Origin: Sphingobacterium spiritivorum ATCC 33861
Lineage (GTDB): Bacteria > Bacteroidota > Bacteroidia > Sphingobacteriales > Sphingobacteriaceae
Direction of reading: 5' to 3'
DNA: 64,000 nucleotides
NCBI RefSeq assembly: GCF_000143765.1
Contig: NZ_GL379770.1
Coordinates: forward strand, 1,638,903 to 1,702,902
Below are positions 1-8,924 of this stretch, one piece after another (the stretch's first letter is position 1; every line of letters begins with the position of its first letter). A model generated the notes under the pieces. The model made no database searches. It was given only the letters and a program-made list of their open reading frames with translations, and was not told the DNA's origin. Position numbers and translations under genes: made by a program.

Positions 1-27
1 CTTTTTGTATTTTATCGTCCCTTAAGA

Positions 28-58
28 TTTGATACACCTATATAAAATCCTATTTTTG
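28..58 (+). promoter_or_regulatory. Candidate Bacteroidota promoter upstream of the PNGase F-like gene
   Basis: TTTG at 28-31 and TATTTTTG at 51-58 fit the Bacteroidota -33 (TTTG) and -7 (TAnnTTTG) elements with 19 nt between them. Transcription would begin near 63-66 and leave a long leader of about 220 nt before the glycoamidase start at 289. The match is by eye only. Confidence 0.5.
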
Positions 59-76
59 GAATTCAAATATAAAAGC

Positions 77-294
77 ATGCAATATCCATTTAGCAGAGTC
101 TCAAGAGATATCAATGAATCTAATCATTTCATGTACTTGTTACAGCCTGTTTGGATCAAAGACAATAGCGCAATCTTTTAAAAGCAAATTATTTACATAT
201 GAAATATCCATGTAGTAGAGACTGCACAAATACGAATGAATATAGTTTGGATATTCCATATGAACATTGAAAATCAAATTATTTACATATGAAA
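77..294 (+). repeat. Leader with repeated short segments and two small ORFs
   Basis: The leader of the glycoamidase gene repeats itself. Positions 81-101 and 204-224 match at 18 of 21 bases, and a 20-bp segment (CAAATTATTTACATATGAAA) occurs exactly at 186-205 and 275-294, the second copy holding the gene's start codon. Each segment opens a small reading frame: 77-181 (34 codons) and 200-292 (30 codons). The stop of the second overlaps the glycoamidase ATG (ATGA at 289-292). These may be decayed duplications or a translated leader; no function is claimed. Confidence 0.4.
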
Positions 295-1953
295 CTTTAT
301 TCATTTTTATTCTTTTTTCTTATTTCAACAACCTTACTGGCGCAGGAAGCAGGATATCAGATTTCTTACATGAGGAGCAGTAATGGTAAAATCCATGAAA
401 AGCAAAGCCCGATTTTAGTATATGCCAATAAAGAGCAGACAGCGGTTACCAGTCAGCAGATTCTTGACGGTAAGGCCCGTTTCCCTTATGAACGCTATTT
501 TGTAAATCGTAAAAACGGAGCTTATTATAAGATTTCCACTTTTGAAGGCGGTCGTGAAATTGCGACAGTCGACTCTGCTTTGCTGGAAAAGCAAAAACTG
601 GTGATAACAGGAGAAACAAAAAAGATATTGGGTTATACTGTTAAGAAAGCTACTACTTCTGTTAATTCCAATACAATAGATTTATGGTTTACAGAAGAAA
701 CCGGAATCAAAGCTTCACCGGTTGAATTAGGACAAAACTTAGGCCTGGTACTGGAAATGGTAAGGAATGGCAATTCAGCTGTTACCGCAACAAAGATTAA
801 GAAAATAAAAAGCATACCCGCAGCGGTTAAACTACCGGAGTCAGGTTCATATGTAGATGAACTGACCTACCGGGATTTGCTATGGAAAAGCAGATTTGTC
901 GATATCCCAGTATTCTATAAGCAACGTATCCGTTTTAATGATGCAACCCGTTCAGATAGCATACTGAGATTTGCAAACGGAACAGTCATTGTCAAAAAAG
1001 TAAAAATACCTGAACTCAAAAAGAATGAAGGTCAGGCCTTTGTAGAAGTTATTCAGCAGGCTAAGGGAGATGCATATGACCGTACAGGTTCGGTATTTCT
1101 GATTCCGGCGGATCGTGATATCAGCTTTCTGGACGGAATGCAAAACGGAATGAATACTTTGCCTGTGTATGAGAATGGCAATGGTAAGAAGTATCAGGGA
1201 ATGACGCAAACGGCTAATTTTGAACCGGTGCTCGAACTGATGCGATTTTTTACACCATTCGGTGTCAGCCAGTTTAATTACATCAAAATAAAAGGTAAAA
1301 CCTGGCAGGACAGCGTGAGCTATCGTCAGGAAATTTCTGAGCTTCTGCCACGTTTCGCAGGTAAAGAAGTCTATGTCGGAACATATATCGGTAATTATGA
1401 TAAAGAAGGGCATGAGGTGACTGTACGTCTGACTATTCATCCCGGTAAACCTCAGTTTTCGGAAGGGGCGAAGGTGCTTTCTCTTTTCAATACCACAAAT
1501 GTAATGGAAATGGGCGGTCAGGAATATCCGACCATGTTTAATCAGGAGAAAGGAGTGGAGGTCAGGTTTACATTAGATCAGGATGTCAAAAATGCACAGC
1601 TAAGATACATTACCACAGGTCATGGTGGCTGGGGAGAAGGTGATGAATTTGTTCCAAAAGCAAATACGATATACTTAGATGGTCAGCAGGCTTTCAGATT
1701 TACACCATGGAGGACAGAATGCGGTTCTTACAGGTTATCTAATCCTGCATCCGGCAATTTTGAAAACGGACTGTCATCTTCAGATTTAAGCCGCTCTAAC
1801 TGGTGTCCGGGTACGGTTACAAATCCGGTATACATTGATCTTGGCGATCTTAAAGCCGGAGAGCATACTATACGCGTCCATATCCCACAGGGAGAACCCG
1901 AAGGAACAAGTTTATCCTATTGGAATGTATCCGGAGCTCTACTCTATTACTAA
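289..1953 (+). CDS. PNGase F-type peptide-N-glycosidase with GLPGLI-like N-terminal domain
   Basis: A secreted amidase of 554 residues, expected to release N-linked glycans from glycoproteins by cleaving the asparagine-GlcNAc bond. A signal peptide covers about residues 1-18 (ends LLAQ). Residues ~20-170 resemble a GLPGLI domain (ILGYTVKKA, DLWFTEETGI, LGLVLEM). Residues ~205-554 match the two jelly-roll domains of the PNGase F family. D264 in AYDRTGSVF corresponds to the catalytic Asp60 of PNGase F, and E453 in GEGDEFVPK to Glu206. The C-terminal part, with PWRTECGSYR, SSSDLSRSNWCPG and SYWNVSGALL, is very close to what I remember of the PNGase F-II type, which also has an extra N-terminal domain. 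The gene stands alone between a promoter and a strong terminator. Family assignment is strong; substrate is inferred. Confidence 0.88.
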   Translation: MKLYSFLFFFLISTTLLAQEAGYQISYMRSSNGKIHEKQSPILVYANKEQTAVTSQQILDGKARFPYERYFVNRKNGAYYKISTFEGGREIATVDSALLEKQKLVITGETKKILGYTVKKATTSVNSNTIDLWFTEETGIKASPVELGQNLGLVLEMVRNGNSAVTATKIKKIKSIPAAVKLPESGSYVDELTYRDLLWKSRFVDIPVFYKQRIRFNDATRSDSILRFANGTVIVKKVKIPELKKNEGQAFVEVIQQAKGDAYDRTGSVFLIPADRDISFLDGMQNGMNTLPVYENGNGKKYQGMTQTANFEPVLELMRFFTPFGVSQFNYIKIKGKTWQDSVSYRQEISELLPRFAGKEVYVGTYIGNYDKEGHEVTVRLTIHPGKPQFSEGAKVLSLFNTTNVMEMGGQEYPTMFNQEKGVEVRFTLDQDVKNAQLRYITTGHGGWGEGDEFVPKANTIYLDGQQAFRFTPWRTECGSYRLSNPASGNFENGLSSSDLSRSNWCPGTVTNPVYIDLGDLKAGEHTIRVHIPQGEPEGTSLSYWNVSGALLYY

Positions 1954-1957
1954 GCAA

Positions 1958-1996
1958 CAAAAAAGCCTTCCCGCATGATCGGGAAGGCTTTTTTAT
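1958..1996. terminator. Bidirectional rho-independent terminator
   Basis: A perfect 13-bp stem (1961-1973 with 1980-1992) around a 6-nt loop has an A-run on one side and a T-run on the other. It lies between the convergent glycoamidase and ychF genes and can serve both. Confidence 0.9.
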
Positions 1997-2013
1997 TTAA
2001 TTATGCTGTATAC

Positions 2014-3114
2014 TTATACGTTAAATCTGAAGTGCATAATATCTCCGTCCTCAACAATATATGTTTTTCCTTCCACACTAAGTTTACCCGCTTCCTTGAC
2101 CGCTGATTCCGAACCATATTGAATAAAGTCCGCATACTTGATCACTTCCGCACGAATAAAACCTTTTTCAAAATCAGTATGGATCACTCCGGCTGCCTGA
2201 GGTGCAGTATAACCTTTCTCAATAGTCCATGCACGTACTTCCTGTACACCGGCAGTGAAATATGTCGCCAGATCCAATAGGGAGTATGCAGCACGGATTA
2301 ATTTGTGGACACCCGATTCTGTTAATCCAAGATCATCCAGGAACATCTGGCGCTCTTCAAAACTTTCTAATTGTGCTATTTCAGACTCGATTTGTGCAGA
2401 GATAATCAGTACTTCCGCATTTTCGTCTTTTACAGCTTCTTTTACTTTATCAACATAAGAATTTCCGGTATTTACTGAAGCCTCGTCTACATTACATACA
2501 TATAGTACTGGTTTTGCAGTTAATAAAGCCAGATCCTGAATAAACTCAAAATCTTCTTTCTCTATCGGTGATGTACGTACAGATTTACCGGATTCTAAAT
2601 GTTCCTTTACAACAGAGAGAATATCAAATGTGCGTTTGGCATCTTTATCTCCACCTGTTTTGGCCATTTTTTCCACTTTTTGAATACGTTTAACAACGGT
2701 ATCCAGATCTTTCAACTGCAATTCTGTATCAATGATTTCTTTGTCACGTATAGGATCTACAGATCCGTCCACGTGGATAACATTGCCGTCATCAAAACAA
2801 CGTAATACGTGAATAATTGCATTTGTTGTACGGATATTGCCTAGGAATTGATTTCCGAGACCTTCGCCTTTGGAAGCCCCTTTTACCAGTCCTGCAATAT
2901 CTACGATCTCAATGGTATTAGGAACCAGACGCTGAGGTTTGACAAGATCAGCGAGTTTATTTAAACGTTCGTCCGGAACAGTAATTACTCCGACATTCGG
3001 TTCGATTGTACAAAATGGAAAATTTGCTGCCTGTGCCTTAGCATTTGACAAGCAATTAAATAACGTTGATTTGCCCACGTTAGGCAGGCCAACTATACCG
3101 CATTGTAAAGCCAT
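2014..3114 (-). CDS. ychF: Redox-regulated ATPase YchF (Obg-family GTPase fold)
   Basis: A cytosolic P-loop NTPase of the Obg/YchF group that binds ribosomes and hydrolyses ATP rather than GTP. The 366 residues are full length. Visible are the P-loop GLPNVGKST near the N-terminus, the switch region [19 protein letters not shown], a coiled-coil-like middle and a C-terminal TGS domain ending FRFNV. The usual NKxD specificity motif is replaced (NVDE), as expected for YchF. It is a single gene, ending at a shared terminator and starting just downstream of a TATCTTTG promoter element. Confidence 0.96.
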   Translation of the reverse strand: MALQCGIVGLPNVGKSTLFNCLSNAKAQAANFPFCTIEPNVGVITVPDERLNKLADLVKPQRLVPNTIEIVDIAGLVKGASKGEGLGNQFLGNIRTTNAIIHVLRCFDDGNVIHVDGSVDPIRDKEIIDTELQLKDLDTVVKRIQKVEKMAKTGGDKDAKRTFDILSVVKEHLESGKSVRTSPIEKEDFEFIQDLALLTAKPVLYVCNVDEASVNTGNSYVDKVKEAVKDENAEVLIISAQIESEIAQLESFEERQMFLDDLGLTESGVHKLIRAAYSLLDLATYFTAGVQEVRAWTIEKGYTAPQAAGVIHTDFEKGFIRAEVIKYADFIQYGSESAVKEAGKLSVEGKTYIVEDGDIMHFRFNV

Positions 3115-3140
3115 GAATTGTGCTGTTTTTTAAAATTGTA

Positions 3141-3148
3141 CAAAGATA
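3141..3148 (-). promoter_or_regulatory. -7 promoter element of ychF
   Basis: On the minus strand this reads TATCTTTG, an exact TAnnTTTG match, 26 bases upstream of the ychF start codon. No good -33 element was seen. Confidence 0.5.
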
Positions 3149-3181
3149 GAAAAATCAAATCAACTAATCGTATATTTAAGT

Positions 3182-3511
3182 ATGCAATGGATAGAGATTC
3201 CTTCACAATTCCTCAATAAACCGGAAGAAATACGCTTAGTTAAAGTTCCGGGATTAAATTTCTGCCTTACAAAGCAGGATGGTGCATGGGTGGCCTTTTC
3301 AGAGAAATGTCCGCATGCCGGAGCTCCCTTGTCTACAGGATGGTGCGAAGAGGGACGTGTAATCTGTCCGTATCACAGACATGCTTTTTCTCTAAAAACC
3401 GGAAGAGGGGATCCGGGGCAAGGTAATTTTGTGAATTTATATCCGCTGAAACAGGATCAGGGCAAATGGTTTGTAGGAATTGATAAAAAATGGTGGCAAA
3501 AACTGTTTTAG
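3182..3511 (+). CDS. Rieske 2Fe-2S domain protein
   Basis: A single-domain Rieske ferredoxin-like protein of 109 residues. The cluster ligands are C43-P-H45 and C62-P-Y-H65, the standard CxH...CxxH arrangement. There is no signal peptide or membrane segment, so it is cytosolic, probably an electron carrier or the small subunit of an oxygenase or reductase. No partner oxygenase lies beside it, so the acceptor is unknown. Confidence 0.9.
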   Translation: MQWIEIPSQFLNKPEEIRLVKVPGLNFCLTKQDGAWVAFSEKCPHAGAPLSTGWCEEGRVICPYHRHAFSLKTGRGDPGQGNFVNLYPLKQDQGKWFVGIDKKWWQKLF

Positions 3512-3617
3512 CGAGTTTGTATTTTTTTGATATTAAGTCTTTTGTGTGTTTTTTATATCGTTGCTACATTAGATATATTGTCTTATATTTAACTCACTAA
3601 CTCAAATTATAAACTGT

Positions 3618-4157
3618 ATGAAAATTTTAAAGAAAATCCTGCTGGCTATTCTGGCTTTAGTTGTTATCCTGTTGATTGCAGCTTTGTTTCTAAAGAAAGA
3701 TTATGCCGTAAAACGCGAAATTATTATAAACAAACCTCGTGAGGTCGTGTTTGAATACATCAAATACATCAAAAATCAGAATTATTACAGTAAATGGGCT
3801 ACTATGGATCCAAATATGAAAAAAACATATACCGGAACCGACGGAACGCCAGGATTTATTTCTGCATGGGATAGTGAGCAAAAGGATGTAGGTAAGGGGG
3901 AACAGGAGATTAAGAAAATTAAAGAAGGAGAACGTATCGATATGGAGATTCGTTTTATAAAACCGTTTGAATCTAAAGATCAGGCCTATATGATTACAGA
4001 AAGCGCCTCGCCAACATCTACAAAGGTGATCTGGGGATTTGACGGACATATGAATTATCCGATGAATCTGATGTTATTATGTATGGATTTTGACAAAATG
4101 TTAGGCGGAGATCTCGATACAGGGCTGCAAAGACTAAAAGGACAACTGGAAAAATAA
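3618..4157 (+). CDS. SRPBCC (START-like, polyketide cyclase-type) membrane-anchored protein
   Basis: 179 residues. An N-terminal hydrophobic helix (about 5-26) is followed by a positive residue cluster and a START-like fold: VKREIIINKPREVVFEYI, a central SAWDSEQKDVGKGEQEI, and a C-terminal helix FDKMLGGDLDTGLQRLKGQL typical of the group that binds small hydrophobic ligands. This looks like the polyketide cyclase/dehydrase family often annotated in Bacteroidota. Ligand and role are unknown. It is monocistronic, with a long AT-rich upstream region. Confidence 0.75.
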   Translation: MKILKKILLAILALVVILLIAALFLKKDYAVKREIIINKPREVVFEYIKYIKNQNYYSKWATMDPNMKKTYTGTDGTPGFISAWDSEQKDVGKGEQEIKKIKEGERIDMEIRFIKPFESKDQAYMITESASPTSTKVIWGFDGHMNYPMNLMLLCMDFDKMLGGDLDTGLQRLKGQLEK

Positions 4158-4453
4158 TACCAGTAAGCTGTTTGCATGCAACAGTTATAGTATTCCTCTA
4201 GGATGGCCATTTAGAAATTGCCATTCCATGTCATTCTTTACCGCAAATGCAATGCAATATAGATGTCCTGTGAAAATCTTGATGATTCCTGAAAACTCTT
4301 ATTCACTGGATATGAATCACTTGTATGCTATGATTAAAATAACGTTGTGTACGACATCTATACACGTGGTACCGCAAAGTATCAAATAGACTGTTTCCGT
4401 TTTTAATTAAGTATATTTGTAGCGTTAAATTTGAAAGAAATTAACGAATTCGT
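4158..4453. other. Intergenic region before gpsA
   Basis: No gene is seen here. A near-perfect palindrome, CTGTTTGCATGCAACAG at 4168-4184, lies just after the SRPBCC stop. The right end carries an exact -7 element (listed separately). The remainder is unremarkable. Confidence 0.5.
4412..4419 (+). promoter_or_regulatory. -7 promoter element of gpsA
   Basis: TATATTTG matches TAnnTTTG exactly and lies 34 bases upstream of the gpsA start. The -33 region holds a TTTC at 4393-4396, a weak match. Confidence 0.5.
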
Positions 4454-5455
4454 ATGCAAAACAAACAAATCGGTGTAATTGGCAGTGGGAGTTGGGCTAC
4501 AGCTATGATTAAAATGTTAACGGATAATCTGTTGGACAAAACCATTTTATGGTGGATTCGTAAACAAGAAGATCTGGAATATATATTGGAATACAAGCAT
4601 AACCCCACTTATTTGAGTGCTGTAGAAGTTAAATTGTCAGAGGAACAAATTTCTACCAATGCTGCTGAGCTTATCCGCCGTTCGGATATTGTAATTTTAA
4701 ATACACCGGCAGCTTATCTTAAAGCTGCATTAAAAGATGTTAAACCTGAGGATTTTGAAAATAAAATAGTAGTATCTGCCATTAAGGGTATCGTCCCGGA
4801 TGAAAATCTGGTTGTAGGTGAATATCTGATGGAATATTATCATGTTCCGCTAGAGAATATTGTAGTTGTAGGAGGGCCCTGCCATGCTGAAGAGGTTTCG
4901 CTGGAAAAGCTGTCATATCTTACGCTGGCCTCTAAAAATTTGGATCATGCTGAAGAAATGGCTAAATTTTTAAGGAACAGATATATCAAGACCATTATCT
5001 CCGCTGATATTTTTGGAGTAGAATATGGTGCTGTGCTTAAGAATATATATGCTTTGGCCGGTGGTATATGTCATGGCCTGGGATTTGGAGACAATTTTCA
5101 GGCTGTCCTTGTCTCTAATGCAATCCGTGAAATGGAAACCTGTGTGGATGTTATTGATCCTCAGCCAAGAGATATCAATCATTCAGCCTATTTGGGTGAT
5201 CTATTAGTAACTGCCTATTCCCAATTTAGCCGTAACCGGACATTTGGTAATATGATAGGTAAAGGTTATAGTGTGCAATCCGCTCAATTAGAGATGAATA
5301 TGGTGGCCGAAGGTTATTATGCTTCAGCTTGCATACAACGGATTATTCAAAAATTCAACCTTCAGATGCCTATATGTGATGCCGTATACAAAATCCTGTA
5401 TCAGCAAAATCCGGCATTACCAACAATCAAAGTCCTTGCAGATTCCTTAACCTAA
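4454..5455 (+). CDS. gpsA: Glycerol-3-phosphate dehydrogenase [NAD(P)+]
   Basis: Makes sn-glycerol-3-phosphate from dihydroxyacetone phosphate for phospholipid synthesis. 333 residues, normal length. The N-terminal Rossmann motif is IGVIGSGSWATAM. The middle carries VVVGGPCHAEEVS, and the catalytic region is FGVEYGAVLKNIYALAGGI followed by GDNFQA. The gene begins a plus-strand run: hemF starts 8 bases after its stop, and the two M16 genes follow, so they are probably co-transcribed. Confidence 0.96.
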   Translation: MQNKQIGVIGSGSWATAMIKMLTDNLLDKTILWWIRKQEDLEYILEYKHNPTYLSAVEVKLSEEQISTNAAELIRRSDIVILNTPAAYLKAALKDVKPEDFENKIVVSAIKGIVPDENLVVGEYLMEYYHVPLENIVVVGGPCHAEEVSLEKLSYLTLASKNLDHAEEMAKFLRNRYIKTIISADIFGVEYGAVLKNIYALAGGICHGLGFGDNFQAVLVSNAIREMETCVDVIDPQPRDINHSAYLGDLLVTAYSQFSRNRTFGNMIGKGYSVQSAQLEMNMVAEGYYASACIQRIIQKFNLQMPICDAVYKILYQQNPALPTIKVLADSLT

Positions 5456-5463
5456 TTTTTTAA

Positions 5464-6360
5464 ATGATAACGAAAGAACAGATAGCCGAAACATATAAGT
5501 CTATTCAGCAGGAAATTACCGATGCTTTGGAAGTGTTGGATGGTGGTGCTAAATTTCAGGAGGAATTGTGGGAACGTGACGGAGGAGGCGGTGGCCGTAC
5601 CCGTATTATACAGGCGGGCAATTTGATAGAAAAAGGCGGTGTAAACTTTTCTGCAGTTCACGGTACGCTTCCGGAGCCTGTAAAAAAAGCTTTTGGAGTC
5701 GAGGATGATCAGTTTTTTGCAACAGGAGTTTCCATTGTACTTCATCCTAATCATCCGTTAGTACCTATTATTCATATGAATATCAGATACTTCGAGCTGA
5801 ACGAGCAAACCAGATGGTTTGGCGGAGGTATAGATCTTACACCTCACTATGTCTGTAAGGAAGATGCACAACATTTTCATCAGACATTGAAAGCTGTATG
5901 TGACAAACACAATTCTGAATTTTATTCTGAATTTAAAACCTGGGCAGACAATTACTTTTTTATCCGTCACCGGGATGAAACGCGGGGAATAGGTGGTGTA
6001 TTTTATGACCGCCTTACTCCTGAAAAAACCAATATGTCATACAAACAGATCTTTGATTTCTCCTGCGATCTGGGACGTACTTTTGCGGGTGTGTATGCTG
6101 AATTGGCGAACAGACATCGTCATGAAAGCTATTCGGAAGAACAAAAGAACTGGCAGATGCTGAGAAGAGGTCGATATGTTGAATTTAATCTGGTATATGA
6201 TGCCGGTACAAAATTTGGATTAGAGACCAACGGTCGCATCGAATCTATTCTGATGAGTTTACCAGCACAGGCTAACTGGGCTTATGATTTTAAAGCGCAG
6301 CCCGGGTCAAAAGAAGAAGAAACACTTTCCTTACTTAAAAAGGGTATCGACTGGGCTTAA
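5464..6360 (+). CDS. hemF: Oxygen-dependent coproporphyrinogen III oxidase
   Basis: Oxidatively decarboxylates coproporphyrinogen III to protoporphyrinogen IX in heme synthesis, using O2. 298 residues, full length. Diagnostic segments are GGGGGRTRII near residue 40, VSIVLHPNHPLVPIIHMNIR, WFGGGIDLTPHYV, RDETRGIGGVFYDRL and the C-terminal RRGRYVEFNLVYDAGTKFG. It follows gpsA closely. Presence of the aerobic enzyme suggests growth in air. Confidence 0.97.
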   Translation: MITKEQIAETYKSIQQEITDALEVLDGGAKFQEELWERDGGGGGRTRIIQAGNLIEKGGVNFSAVHGTLPEPVKKAFGVEDDQFFATGVSIVLHPNHPLVPIIHMNIRYFELNEQTRWFGGGIDLTPHYVCKEDAQHFHQTLKAVCDKHNSEFYSEFKTWADNYFFIRHRDETRGIGGVFYDRLTPEKTNMSYKQIFDFSCDLGRTFAGVYAELANRHRHESYSEEQKNWQMLRRGRYVEFNLVYDAGTKFGLETNGRIESILMSLPAQANWAYDFKAQPGSKEEETLSLLKKGIDWA

Positions 6361-6378
6361 TACCATTATTAAAAATTT

Positions 6379-7632
6379 ATGATCAAATTTCAAAAATTTG
6401 TACTTGATAACGGACTGCGTGTATTGGTACACGAAGACCATAACACAGCGATGGCCTGTGTCAATATTCTATACGATGTCGGTGCACGGGATGAATCTCC
6501 AGATCAGACAGGATTTGCTCATCTCTTTGAGCACCTGATGTTTGGCGGATCAGTCAATATTCCTAACTACGATACGCCTTTACAAAGAGTAGGTGGTGAA
6601 AATAATGCCTTTACATCCAATGACATTACAAATTATTATATCACTCTGCCGGCAGTAAATATTGAAACTGCATTTTGGCTGGAGTCTGACCGCATGCTGA
6701 GTCTTGCATTTTCAGAACAAAGTCTTGACGTGCAAAAACAGGTTGTAGTTGAGGAGTTTAAGCAACGTTATCTCAACCAACCCTACGGCGATGCCTGGCT
6801 CAAACTGAGACCGCTTGCATACCAGGTACATCCTTATAAATGGGCGACTATTGGTAAAGAAATTTCACATATTGAAGAGGCAAGGATGGAAGATGTGAAG
6901 GCTTTTTTTACAAAACATTATAATCCGCTAAATGCAATTATGGTAGTGTCGGGAGATGTAACCTTAGAGCAGGTAAAGCAACTGACCAATAAATGGTTTG
7001 GGGATATTCCTTCGGGAGAAAAGTATAACCGGAATCTGCCATCCGAACCTGTGCAGACTGAAGCCCGCAGACTGGAAGTAGAAGCCGATGTTCCGGTGGA
7101 TGCCGTACACATGGTCTTTCACGGTCCCAACAGATTATCACCCGAATACCAGGCTATGGATCTGATATCAGATATATTATCCCGGGGATCTTCTTCAAGA
7201 CTGTTTCGAAAACTGGTTAAAGAGAAGAAAATATTCAGTGAAATCAATGCCTATGTTACCGGAAGTATCGATGACAATCTGTTTGTTATCGAGGGTAAAC
7301 CTAGCGAGGGTATTTCTACTGCTGAAGCTGAAGCTGCAATCTGGGAGCAACTTAACTTCCTGAAAAATACGGAAGTAAGCGCCGAAGAACTGGAAAAAGT
7401 GAAGAACAAGATCGAATCGACTTTAGTATTTGCTGAACTTTCTATTCTGGATAAAGCCATGAATCTGGCTTATTACGAATTACTTGGTGATGGAAATCTT
7501 TACAATGTCGAAATTGGGAAATATCTGACCGTAACGGCTGCTGAAGTTCGAGCGCAAGCTAATCAGATCTTCAGAGAAGAAAACTCCTCTACACTTATTT
7601 ATCACGCTAAACCGGAACCTATTCATGCTTAA
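6379..7632 (+). CDS. M16 zinc peptidase, catalytic subunit
   Basis: A processing-peptidase-like (insulinase family) metalloprotease of 417 residues. The inverted zinc motif HxxEH is H48-L-F-E51-H52 (FAHLFEHLMFGG), with a downstream glutamate in VVVEEFKQRY as the third ligand. No signal peptide is evident. Its stop overlaps the start of a second M16 protein by 8 bases, so the two are translationally coupled and probably form the heterodimeric type known for bacterial M16B pairs. Substrate unknown. Confidence 0.92.
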   Translation: MIKFQKFVLDNGLRVLVHEDHNTAMACVNILYDVGARDESPDQTGFAHLFEHLMFGGSVNIPNYDTPLQRVGGENNAFTSNDITNYYITLPAVNIETAFWLESDRMLSLAFSEQSLDVQKQVVVEEFKQRYLNQPYGDAWLKLRPLAYQVHPYKWATIGKEISHIEEARMEDVKAFFTKHYNPLNAIMVVSGDVTLEQVKQLTNKWFGDIPSGEKYNRNLPSEPVQTEARRLEVEADVPVDAVHMVFHGPNRLSPEYQAMDLISDILSRGSSSRLFRKLVKEKKIFSEINAYVTGSIDDNLFVIEGKPSEGISTAEAEAAIWEQLNFLKNTEVSAEELEKVKNKIESTLVFAELSILDKAMNLAYYELLGDGNLYNVEIGKYLTVTAAEVRAQANQIFREENSSTLIYHAKPEPIHA

Positions 7633-8908
7633 CAGATCTTTTGCTCCCTCATTCAATACTATTGCCGGTATTGATCTTGTACATCCTGAATCTCTGACAT
7701 TTGATAATGGACTTAAAACATTTCTGTTTCATAATCCGGATCAGGAATTAGTACGCCTGGAATGGATCTTCAACAATATTTATGACAAGTCTGAAAATCC
7801 TTTACTGAATACTACACTGAGTGCAATGCTTAAGGAAGGTACTACTCAGTTGTCAAGTGCGCAGATAGCAGAACAGGTGGATTTCTATGGTGCATATCTG
7901 ATTCCGGAGTATAGTTACGATCAGACCAGTCTGACCTTGTATGTCCTGAATAAGCATGTGGATAAGCTGCTGCCCCTTATTAAAGAAATCCTGACTGCAG
8001 CGACGATTCCACAACATGAGCTGGATACGTACATACAGAATAACAAACAAACATTAAGCATCTCTCTTCAGAAGAATGATTTTGTAGCCAGGAGATTGTT
8101 TTATACTGCTGTATTCGGAGATAACCGATATGGAAATGTACCTACAGCTCAGGCTTATGATGCCATTTCAAGAACGGATCTGCTTCATCTTTATGATCAG
8201 CAGATTTTACCTCAAAACTGTACACTGTTTATTGCAGGTAATGTCAGTGAATCTCTTATAGAGCGGGTTAGCCAACTTTTTGGAGAGGAATGGCATTCCG
8301 ATACGGTAATAGTTGCTCAGCAAAAGCCCGTATTAGAGACCAGTAACGGTCAGCTTATTGTAGAAAATAAAAAAGATGCATTACAATCCGCAATTCGTCT
8401 GGGATATCCGATGATTAACCGCACACATCCTGACTTCCCGGCTGTGCAAGTTGTGAATACATTATTGGGCGGATTTTTCGGTTCGCGACTGATGCGTAAT
8501 ATCCGTGAAGAAAAGGGCTATACCTATAGCATTGGTTCAGCAGTGGCCAGTCTCAAATTTTCCGGGTTCTTTACGATTGCTTCTGAAGTAGGAGTGGATG
8601 TCACCAGCCAGACTTTATCAGAGATTGATAAAGAGCTGGATATCTTGTGCACGGAGCAGGCGGAAGAAGAAGAGTTAGCTGTAGTTAAAAATTATATGCT
8701 GGGCTCTATGCTGGGCAGTCTGGAAAGTATATTTTCACATGCAGATAAGTTCAAAAGTGTGTATTTCTCAGGAATGACGCTGGACTATTATGATCGTTAC
8801 GCGGAAGTAGTGAAGACCATGACAACCGAACGTGTACTTGAAATAGCAAAACAATATTTCAGAAAAGAAGATCTTATAAAAGTAGTTGTCGGACAGTTAA
8901 AAGGGTAA
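7625..8908 (+). CDS. M16 peptidase-like protein, non-catalytic (R/Y) subunit
   Basis: 427 residues with the same fold as the upstream gene but no HxxEH motif: the corresponding N-terminal segment reads NNIYDKSENPLLNTTLSAML. It keeps the C-terminal-half R/Y element (LMRNIREEKGYTYSIGS), which in heterodimeric M16B enzymes binds substrate. Together with the upstream catalytic chain it should form one enzyme. It overlaps that gene by 8 bases and ends at the 91-bp repeat array. Confidence 0.9.
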   Translation: MLNRSFAPSFNTIAGIDLVHPESLTFDNGLKTFLFHNPDQELVRLEWIFNNIYDKSENPLLNTTLSAMLKEGTTQLSSAQIAEQVDFYGAYLIPEYSYDQTSLTLYVLNKHVDKLLPLIKEILTAATIPQHELDTYIQNNKQTLSISLQKNDFVARRLFYTAVFGDNRYGNVPTAQAYDAISRTDLLHLYDQQILPQNCTLFIAGNVSESLIERVSQLFGEEWHSDTVIVAQQKPVLETSNGQLIVENKKDALQSAIRLGYPMINRTHPDFPAVQVVNTLLGGFFGSRLMRNIREEKGYTYSIGSAVASLKFSGFFTIASEVGVDVTSQTLSEIDKELDILCTEQAEEEELAVVKNYMLGSMLGSLESIFSHADKFKSVYFSGMTLDYYDRYAEVVKTMTTERVLEIAKQYFRKEDLIKVVVGQLKG

Positions 8909-8924
8909 AGACCTGAATCTTTAG

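Noticed and set aside
4158..4453. tRNA or small RNA gene before gpsA
   Set aside because: No cloverleaf or conserved T-loop sequence; only one short palindrome.
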